Part shown: positions 17,047 to 24,100 of the stretch, piece after piece
Numbering within the stretch: position 1 is the first letter of the stretch
How the letters are laid out: every line of letters starts with the position of its first letter
DNA from: a virus
DNA: 29,595 nucleotides
Strand: one strand, 5' to 3'
Virus record (IMG/VR): IMGVR_UViG_3300047370_000083
Location: 1 to 29,595 of that record
Program-made: the position numbers and the translations under genes
Notes under the pieces: model-generated
What the model saw: only the letters and a program-made list of their open reading frames with translations
The model's database searches: none
What the model was told of the DNA's origin: nothing

Positions 17047-18777
17047 ATGGGAACTACACCACTAAAACTTGACGGAACTGACGGCAACCTTAAACAGATG
17101 ACAACATCTGAAGAGAACTATCTCGCATATCAGGCGGGATTGCATCTTGCATCTTTGGATTCTGGTCAAACCTATGTGATAGGTAATGTCTCTCATTCTG
17201 GAACAAATCGTTCAATCGGTTCTATAGTTGATACCAAGTTTGATGACGGAGTTGGAACACATGGATTTGCTAATGGAACTGTTCCTGTTACTCAAACAAG
17301 TTATGCCTTCAATCAACACGCAGATTCGATAACATATTCAGACTCAGCGGATTTCAGAATTCCTACTGAATTTGTTGATAATAGTGGTTCTGCTGAAATT
17401 CATGAACTTACAACAAGTGAACAAAACACACTAGGTGATAGAATAGCATCTGCACTTTTTACCAATGAATATCCTGGCTGTTACAAGTTAGGGTCATCAA
17501 CGCCAGGCAGTGATTGGTCAGTTCACAAATCAGGTATCTTTGAGGATACAATTGAAACTGGTGTATCAGGAACTTCATATAATCTATATGTAAAAGACTC
17601 TATCTCATCTCCACCGTCTGCTGTCCGACCAGTTAGTGTCAAACGTTCAAGTGGTGCAACAGGAACGTTTCAGGGTATTCAGGAGATGTCTGATGCAGAG
17701 GTGAGGTATACTTTTGGTGCTCTTTGTCAAAGTCGGATGGCATCTGCTTCAAGTGCTATTGGTAATTATCTAATCAGGTCATCTGCTCAAGGTGCGCCAT
17801 CAGGTGGAACATGGGTTGCAAAAGGAACTGCAACTGACAGTCGTAGGGATACAACTGATACAGATTATACTAGAACATCTGTAACTGAATTTACAAGAAC
17901 TAGGTCAAGTGCCTTTCAGGGTAATTACTCTAGGGTCTTTTCTGCTGACTATACAAGGAATTCAACTGAAAACTTCACACAAGTTTTTACGGGAAATTTC
18001 GTAGGCGACTTCACTGGTAACTATGCTACAAGTTATACGAGGACTTCTACCCGTGAAACTGATACGGATTTTACCAGAAGTTCTAGTGGTGACTTTATTG
18101 GTAACTATGCTACAGATTTCACAAGAAACTCTACCAGAAATTCAACTAGAGATTCAAATAGAACATCAACTCGAACTAGAGTTCTTACCTATGCCGGCAA
18201 CTTTGCAGGCAACTTTGCTGGTAACTTTGTTGGTAACTTTGTTGGTGACTATACTCGCGGTAGACTCTATTATTCTGACGGAACATTTTATGGCACTGCG
18301 GGTAACTATGTAGGTAACTACGCCAGAACATCAACTCGAACATCAACTCGAACATCAACTCGAACTAGAGTTACTAACTATGTCGGCGACTTTGCAGGCA
18401 ACTTTGCTGGTGATTTTACAGGCGACTTTACAGGCGACTTTGCTGGTAACTATGTTGGTGACTTTACCAGAACTCGGGCGGTTGATTTTACAGGTAACTT
18501 TATTGGCGATTTCACAGGTAACTATGAGGGTAACTATGCTACGGATTTCACAAGAAACTCTACCGCTGACCGAACTGAGGATTTCACTGGAGACTTTGTA
18601 GGTGACTTCACAGGTAACTATGAAGGTAATTACTCTAGGAATTTTTCAGCTGACTATAGTCGAGACTTCATAGGTAACTATGGAGAAAGTTTTTTAGGTA
18701 ACTATGTCGGAACAACAATCGCAGCATCGACTTCTACAATTGAAACATACACCCTATATGTTAAAACCGCATTGTAA
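17047..18777 (+). CDS. Small twin fibre with uninterrupted tetrapeptide lattice (576 aa)
   Basis: This is a paralog of the preceding 1249-residue fibre. Matching landmarks are TSEENYLAYQAGLHLASLDS (20-39), LFTNEYPGCYKLGSSTPGSD (137-156), VKRSSGATGTFQGIQEMSDA (198-217) and GTWVAKGTATDSRR (254-267), plus the C-terminal tag TIETYTLYVKTAL. The head is about 155 residues shorter than that of its twin. Residues 273-555 form one long lattice of about 70 four-residue units, interrupted only by a short GRLYYSDGTFYG segment near 405-416. Units vary by block: TRTS blocks, GNFA/GNFV blocks and GDFT blocks. No globular island is present. Probably a structural fibre or shaft partner of its twin; the shared ends suggest a common docking site and a common tip. 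No database family is recognised. Confidence 0.83.
   Translation: MGTTPLKLDGTDGNLKQMTTSEENYLAYQAGLHLASLDSGQTYVIGNVSHSGTNRSIGSIVDTKFDDGVGTHGFANGTVPVTQTSYAFNQHADSITYSDSADFRIPTEFVDNSGSAEIHELTTSEQNTLGDRIASALFTNEYPGCYKLGSSTPGSDWSVHKSGIFEDTIETGVSGTSYNLYVKDSISSPPSAVRPVSVKRSSGATGTFQGIQEMSDAEVRYTFGALCQSRMASASSAIGNYLIRSSAQGAPSGGTWVAKGTATDSRRDTTDTDYTRTSVTEFTRTRSSAFQGNYSRVFSADYTRNSTENFTQVFTGNFVGDFTGNYATSYTRTSTRETDTDFTRSSSGDFIGNYATDFTRNSTRNSTRDSNRTSTRTRVLTYAGNFAGNFAGNFVGNFVGDYTRGRLYYSDGTFYGTAGNYVGNYARTSTRTSTRTSTRTRVTNYVGDFAGNFAGDFTGDFTGDFAGNYVGDFTRTRAVDFTGNFIGDFTGNYEGNYATDFTRNSTADRTEDFTGDFVGDFTGNYEGNYSRNFSADYSRDFIGNYGESFLGNYVGTTIAASTSTIETYTLYVKTAL
17863..18711 (+). repeat. Long tetrapeptide lattice of the 576-aa fibre
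   Basis: This stretch encodes residues 273-555. The repeat is [NDST]-[FYR]-[TASVE]-[GR], with a DNA unit of 12 bases. Blocks of nearly identical units, such as the GGCAACTTTGCA type near 18196-18250, indicate local expansion. Confidence 0.87.
18328..18363 (+). repeat. Three perfect 12-bp tandem copies (ACATCAACTCGA)
   Basis: ACATCAACTCGA occurs three times head to tail without a mismatch (18328-18339, 18340-18351, 18352-18363), encoding the TRTS block. A related single unit lies near 18163-18174. The length is a multiple of three, so gain or loss of copies keeps the frame. Confidence 0.92.
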
Positions 18778-18808
18778 AAAATGAATATATAAAATTGAAA
18801 TTAACTAT

Positions 18809-18813
18809 GGAGA
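18809..18813 (+). promoter_or_regulatory. Shine-Dalgarno GGAGA that selects a GTG start
   Basis: GGAGA touches the ATG at 18814, which is too close for initiation there. It sits 6 bases before the in-frame GTG at 18820, which is the better start. Confidence 0.6.
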
Positions 18814-18819
18814 ATGATA

Positions 18820-19272
18820 GTGCAGAGAATATGGTTAAATAATGCATTTTGGGAAACACCCAAAAGACAAATGTTGAATGCAATTAGTGAGGTGACCGAA
18901 GAACCTAATAAGGTGAAACGGGAAGTTCACAAATTAAATAAATATAATGATGACGGAACACCAAACGAACTTTTTAATGAAGCGATTGAATTTTTAGGTG
19001 AAGAGTCTATCAATGCAGCAACTAACAAACGTCTTGAAAAGAAACAAGCAGAAGCTGAAATTGAAAAAGAAAAAAAGTTAGAGCAAGAACGTTCTAAGAA
19101 ACTCGAAAAACTGTTTGAGTATAAACTAGAGACATTTGAGATTGATGAAATAAAGAATTCAAAAAACCGTTTATTAAAATCAAAGTTGAGACGTTCTAAA
19201 TCGATTCCTGAAGTGAACCTGTATGCTATGATGATTGTTAAGGAATCTTTAGAAGATGAACACATCAAGTAA
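18820..19272 (+). CDS. Coiled-coil protein, possible fibre assembly factor (about 150 aa)
   Basis: The start chosen is the GTG at 18820 because GGAGA at 18809-18813 gives a proper 6-base spacing. The in-frame ATG at 18814 abuts that site and would add two residues. The N-terminus is Trp-containing (QRIWLNNAFWETPKRQMLNA). The middle is a long charged helix (about residues 72-125) with KRLEKKQAEAEIEKEKKLEQ and ERSKKLEKLFEYKLE, strongly predicted by eye to be a coiled coil. The end is basic and then helical (SKLRRSKSIPEVNLYAMMIV). I recognise no family. It directly follows the twin fibres and overlaps the glycosyltransferase start by 17 bases, so a chaperone or adaptor role for the fibres or the modifying enzymes is plausible but inferred only from position. 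Confidence 0.8.
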   Translation: MQRIWLNNAFWETPKRQMLNAISEVTEEPNKVKREVHKLNKYNDDGTPNELFNEAIEFLGEESINAATNKRLEKKQAEAEIEKEKKLEQERSKKLEKLFEYKLETFEIDEIKNSKNRLLKSKLRRSKSIPEVNLYAMMIVKESLEDEHIK

Positions 19273-20002
19273 GGGTTTTGTAATTGTCGCGTCAAAGAAT
19301 TCAAACTTCTATATCTATGCGACTAACCTAGCAGAATCAATCAAAGACTTTTATCCTGAATCGCAAATCACTCTGGTAACAGAAGAACGTTTTATTGATG
19401 GACGGGCTGATGTTGCAGATAACATCATATATTGTGACAATCACTATCGTGCCAAACTCTGGGGTATGGCACAAACTCCATATGACATAACAATGTATGT
19501 TGATGCAGATATGGATTGCGAACACGAAGACATCATGACCGTGTGGGATAATCTAAAAGACTATGATATGGTCTTTCACGAGTTGACAAAAGAAAGAGAG
19601 AAATTTTACGCAATACGAGAGTTTTCATATAATGGTAATATGGAGAAATATACCTTATGCGGTGGTGTCTGTTTGTATCGCAGTTCTAATCCTCTGGTTC
19701 GGGAGTTCATGGAAGACTGGTTTGAATTATTTAACAAACAATATAATGGTCTGTGGACTCCTAATGGATTTAATGATGAACAGTGGAGACAAGACCTTGC
19801 TAAATTTGACCAGACAACACTTTGGTGGTTGGTTAACAAGGTAGATAAATATAAGGACTTAAAGATTGGTTTCTTTCATGATGATATTCGATGGAACTAT
19901 TTTACCCAATATGGTTATGAAGGTCTAAAATCCATTGAAGGTAAACCACCAGTTTTACGTCACTACTCTGGTTCTTTGAAAAAGGATACACTCATAGTAT
20001 GA
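19256..20002 (+). CDS. GT8-like glycosyltransferase
   Basis: The 248-residue protein has the outline of a retaining GT-A glycosyltransferase of the GT8 (glycogenin-like) type. A Rossmann-like start is KGFVIVASKNSNFYIYATNL (6-25). The metal and nucleotide-sugar motif is YVDADMD, with the DxD at Asp83-Ala-Asp85. CGGVCLYRSS (135-144) matches the acceptor-side GG motif and FDQTTLWWLV (184-193) the DQ motif. LRHYSGSLKK (235-244) gives His236, Gly239 and Lys242, as in the GT8 HxxGxxK signature. All key residues seem present, so activity is likely. No signal peptide or membrane segment is seen, so it acts in the infected cell's cytoplasm. It overlaps the preceding gene by 17 bases and the next by ATGA. 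Surrounded by fibre genes, it may decorate fibre protein; an unknown glycan substrate or a DNA base are alternatives. Confidence 0.8.
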   Translation: MNTSSKGFVIVASKNSNFYIYATNLAESIKDFYPESQITLVTEERFIDGRADVADNIIYCDNHYRAKLWGMAQTPYDITMYVDADMDCEHEDIMTVWDNLKDYDMVFHELTKEREKFYAIREFSYNGNMEKYTLCGGVCLYRSSNPLVREFMEDWFELFNKQYNGLWTPNGFNDEQWRQDLAKFDQTTLWWLVNKVDKYKDLKIGFFHDDIRWNYFTQYGYEGLKSIEGKPPVLRHYSGSLKKDTLIV

Positions 20003-20667
20003 AAAATGTCCCCATAAAAAATCAAGAGATTCTTGAGGCCTTAAATAACTTTCTATGGTTTTATAATAATCGGGGAATTATTGAAAGAAATTATGTATTA
20101 CATGGAACTGAGAGACAAAGAAAGGAGTATGTGAGTTCTGAGTATCGTGACAAGGTTATCGCAATGAATGAAAACCATGATGGTTTCCCAGAAACAATAC
20201 ACTCTTACGCTCTCAAGGCTGACCGTATCGTTCATGTCAACAATAACAGTGTTGAGGTGGCGGAGGCAATATCAAAATATAGTGATTATAATCAACAACT
20301 AGCACATATGTTATGCACAAAAAATAATGCACTAACTCAAATGTATCCGCCTGGCGGATTTATTGCTTGGCATAATAATGCAAATGCATCTGCATATAAT
20401 ATTATTTTCTCTTGGTCAGAGACGGGAGAAGGATGTTTTAGGTATGTTGATGGTCATACAGGTGACGAAGTTGTCATGCAAGATGTAAAAGGATGGCAGT
20501 GTAAAGCAGGATACTTTGGTGCATATGGTGAACCGTGGTATAATCGTGTATATCATGCAGCGGAAACTGACTGTTGGCGACTAACGGTATCATACATGTT
20601 TGATAGAAGTCAAATGTCTATGGGACTGCAAGACGAAATTGTAGAAGAAATAATGTCTGAAATATAG
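19999..20667 (+). CDS. 2-oxoglutarate/Fe(II) oxygenase-like protein with HxN in place of HxD
   Basis: The 222-residue protein carries the core of a double-stranded beta-helix oxygenase of the prolyl/aspartyl hydroxylase type. YPPGGFIAWHNNANASAYNI (116-135) places His125 and Asn127 where the HxD/E metal motif is expected. VYHAAETDCWRLTVSYMF (184-201) supplies the distal His186 and an Arg194 that would bind 2-oxoglutarate. Many phage relatives have a similar WHxNxN motif, so the Asn may be a family trait; such proteins could bind metal with two His plus water or halide, or be inactive. The start overlaps the glycosyltransferase stop (ATGA), so the two are translated together. A role in hydroxylating or otherwise modifying fibre protein is inferred from neighbours. 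The substrate is not known. Confidence 0.75.
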   Translation: MKNVPIKNQEILEALNNFLWFYNNRGIIERNYVLHGTERQRKEYVSSEYRDKVIAMNENHDGFPETIHSYALKADRIVHVNNNSVEVAEAISKYSDYNQQLAHMLCTKNNALTQMYPPGGFIAWHNNANASAYNIIFSWSETGEGCFRYVDGHTGDEVVMQDVKGWQCKAGYFGAYGEPWYNRVYHAAETDCWRLTVSYMFDRSQMSMGLQDEIVEEIMSEI

Positions 20668-20688
20668 TTTCCTTAACGTCAAAATCCT

Positions 20689-20696
20689 TATAAATA
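20689..20696 (+). promoter_or_regulatory. T4-type late promoter (TATAAATA)
   Basis: A perfect TATAAATA lies in the gap after the oxygenase-like gene. The expected start near 20702 gives a leader of about 25 bases to the ATG at 20727, and would drive the Ig-like protein and the giant fibre. Confidence 0.72.
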
Positions 20697-20726
20697 AAGA
20701 CAAAGAAGAAGTAATGGGTTTTGAAA

Positions 20727-21095
20727 ATGGCATTAATTTCATATGAAGATATTGTAATAAATCAAGGCACCGATGTCGCTATTGAGATTCATCTCATCAA
20801 TGACAGTGGTTCTGCATATGATTTAACATCACGAACAGCTACAGCAAAAATGAAACGTAGATATGGTGACTCGGCAAATGACCCTGATACGGTTACATTT
20901 AATGCCGTGGTTACCACACCGCCAGAAGATGGTATTGTTACATTATCTCTTACAAACGCCGAAACTGATGCTCTGAAAACAAGAGGTCGGTATGTTTATG
21001 ATGTAGAAGTATCTTACGCTGATAGTGATAACAATCAAATAATTCAAAGAGTTCTCGAAGGACAAATCGAAGTCTCACCTTCGGTCACAAAATAA
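20727..21095 (+). CDS. Ig-like/BppU-N-like accessory structural protein (122 aa)
   Basis: The ATG at 20727 is chosen; an in-frame TTG at 20721 would add two residues and an ATG at 20714 is out of frame. The predicted beta-sandwich has strands such as DVAIEIHLINDSGSAYDLTS, ATAKMKRRYG, DGIVTLSLTNAETDALKTRG and YVYDVEVSYADSDNNQIIQR, ending with VLEGQIEVSPSVTK. This is the layout of BppU N-terminal-like domains that often accompany phage receptor-binding proteins. It sits 12 bases before the giant fibre and behind a late promoter, so it is probably an attachment or adaptor domain for that fibre. No enzymatic residue pattern is seen. The family label is by fold pattern and moderate. Confidence 0.8.
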   Translation: MALISYEDIVINQGTDVAIEIHLINDSGSAYDLTSRTATAKMKRRYGDSANDPDTVTFNAVVTTPPEDGIVTLSLTNAETDALKTRGRYVYDVEVSYADSDNNQIIQRVLEGQIEVSPSVTK

Positions 21096-21107
21096 TAAGA
21101 GGAAACC

Positions 21108-24100
21108 ATGACTGAAAAGATTATTGTCAAGAAGGTGGTAGTAGGAACTCCTGTAAAACGAGTGACTGCTGGTTCTTTCTCTCTCACCAACTTGGGTGGT
21201 GTGGATGTTACTGCCACCGAATCTGATGGTTCTATCCTTGCATATAACCCCACAACAGGGAACTATGAAATAACGAATCTTCGTAATGATGATAATGTCA
21301 CTGTCACATTTGATAGTGCTGAAAATACATATTCCTTTGCTTTCACCAATACAACATTCACTGGTTCTCTGATACCAGATAGTAACGAGGTATATGACCT
21401 CGGCAGTGAAAATAAAAAGTTTCGTAGTCTTTTCCTGTCAGGCAACACCATCACTCTAGGGTCAATTGACCTAAAAGATAGTAGTGGTGCATTGGTGGTC
21501 GTGGATAGTGACGGAAACTCTATCAGTCTCAACATCTCTCTAGGAACTTCTCACACAGACGGTAATACGGATATTCTGACGTTTGATAGTGGGTCAGGTC
21601 AGTTTACATTTAGAGATTCAGATGTTGCAAGAACTGATGTTGCAGAAATATTTCATCAAGGCATTACAGTAGACAATGGCGCAACGATTGACTCCGCAAC
21701 AATCACCAATCTCGCAAATACACAACTGACGGGTTCTCAAGCGACCTTTGATAGTGCAGATATTGGAAACCTGAAGATTACGGGTAACCTCAATGTAACG
21801 GGGACAACCACTACTCTGAATACAGAGACAATCGCACTCGCAGATAACACTATTGTTTTGAACTCAAATGCAACGGGTTCTGCAACCGAAGATGCTGGTA
21901 TCGAGATTGAACGTGGTGATGATGCAAACAAAACATTCCTCTGGGATGAGACCAACGATTATTGGTCAATCGGGTCAGAGACTTTCAACACCACAGGTAA
22001 GATTCTCTTTGCAAACGTATACAGCACAGAGGGTGACCTTCCAAGTGCATCGACATATCATGGTATGTTTGCACACGTTCATGCAACGGGTCGTGGATAC
22101 TTTGCACACGGCGGTGCATGGCACAGACTGGTTGACTCCGATACGACAGGTGAACAACAAGTATATTCATTGTATTCCAACAATGCGAGAGTCACCAACG
22201 CACAAATTGATTCTGCAACCATTACTAATCTAGCAAGCACTCAATTGACAGGTTCACAGGCAACCTTCGACAGTGCGAATATCACATCTCTAGGTGGTAT
22301 TACTGGATTTGATGCAACATCAACTTCTACCTTGCGTGGATTGTTCTCCTCTGCGGGTGACCTAACATACAATAGTGGAACAGGTCAATTCTCCTTTGAT
22401 GTAGAACAGGTTTATACTAAATCTAATTTTGACAGTGACTTGGGTGCAGCCCTTGATGGTGGCACGGGTATCACTTACGATAGTTCGACAGATACAATTT
22501 CTATAACGAACACGGGTGTTACTGCGGGAACTTATGGTTCGGCGTCTTTGATTCCTGTCTTTACTGTGAATGCACAGGGTCAACTTGATAGTGCGGGAAC
22601 AGTTTCAGTTGCGGGTGTGACATCATTTGCATTCGATTCCTCAAATGGTAACATCTCTATCGGAACTGCTGATGGTGCAACATTCCTCACAACGATTACC
22701 CTTGACCCATACACAACGAGTAATCTTGTAGAGGGAACAAACCTTTACTATACAACCGCTCGTGCTGACTCTGATGCGAAGGCATCTCTCCTTGTCAACG
22801 ATACGGGTGGTGATGGTTCACTGTCTTACGATAGTGCGACTGGTGTATTCACCTACACAGGGCCATCGTCCAGTGAGGTTCGCGCACACTTTAGTGCTGG
22901 CGGAGATATGACGTATGACAGTTCAACGGGTCGTTTCTCGATTGATGTTGAACAAATCTACAGTCAAGCAAACTTTGATAGTGACTTCCTGACACGATTA
23001 CAGACACAGATTGACAGTGCAAGTTTTGACCAACTTACTGCGGAATTCATTCATACGGATTCTGCATCCTTCGATAGTGCAACGATTACGAACCTTGCGA
23101 ACACCCAGTTTACTGGTTCACAGGCGACTATCGATAGTGCTGATATCACAACTATAAAATCGACTACCGCGACCATCACAAATGCGACAGTTGATAGTGC
23201 AACAATTACAAATCTTGCAAACACTCAATTAACTGGTTCACAGGCGACTATCGATAGTGCTGATATCACAACTATAAAATCAACCACTGCGACTATCACA
23301 AACGCAACCGTAGATTCGGCCACAGTAACTAATTTAGCAAATACACAGTTCACTGGTTCTCAAGCAACTATTGACAGTGCAAATATTGGAACGTTAAAAT
23401 TTACTACACTGACCAATACAACAAGTGACATTACTGAAGGAACGAATTTATATTATACAGATGCAAGAGCGAGAAATTCAATCGGTCTCTCCGATGTCGG
23501 AGGAGACGGTTCACTCGCATATGATTCTTCAACAGGTAGATTTACATATACTGGCCCAAGTGCTGCAGAAGTTCGAGCGCATCTGACCGCAAACAAAGGT
23601 TTATCGGTAACGAGTGGTGAGTTCAATATCGACTCTGCAAATGTCAAAGGTATGTTACAGGCGGGAACAGGTGTCACATACGATAGTTCCAATGGTCTTA
23701 TCAGTATCGGACAAAATGTTTCAACAACAAGCGATGTGACCTTTGGTAAGATACATGGTGATTCCGCAGAATTGCATGTTATAGATTTTGATACAACTAT
23801 CTCTGGTCATGCACCGTATAAAGAAGGTAGATTATTCTACGATAATACGCATAAAACCCTCAACTACTATGATGATATCACAAATGTTGTTCATGAGATT
23901 GGTCTGGAAGAACACCAACGTGTATTCAATAATACAGGCGCCACTATCAAGAAGGGTTCAGCACTCTACTTCTCTGGTAACTATACATCAGGAGCAATCG
24001 ATGTTCCAACTGTAGGTCTTGCAGATGCGACAGATGTAAACGCATATAACGCACAAGGTCTTGCAGCTGGAGATATTGCAAACCTCTCCTATGGTCATTG

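Noticed and set aside
18023-18601. Leu/Thr-rich plus-strand open frames in another frame of the 576-aa fibre
   Set aside because: The 12-bp repeats keep alternative frames open automatically. Products such as repeated LVTLLVTLLV are frame shadows with no start signal.
13286-18777. Diversity-generating retroelement target in the twin fibres
   Set aside because: No reverse transcriptase, template repeat or adenine-biased variable copy pair is visible in the window.
18784-18793. ATATATAAAA before the coiled-coil gene as a late promoter
   Set aside because: It does not match NATAAATA; AT-rich strings like this occur by chance here.
23073-23400. CRISPR-like array
   Set aside because: The repeats are 120-base coding units without unique spacers and stay in frame in a fibre gene.
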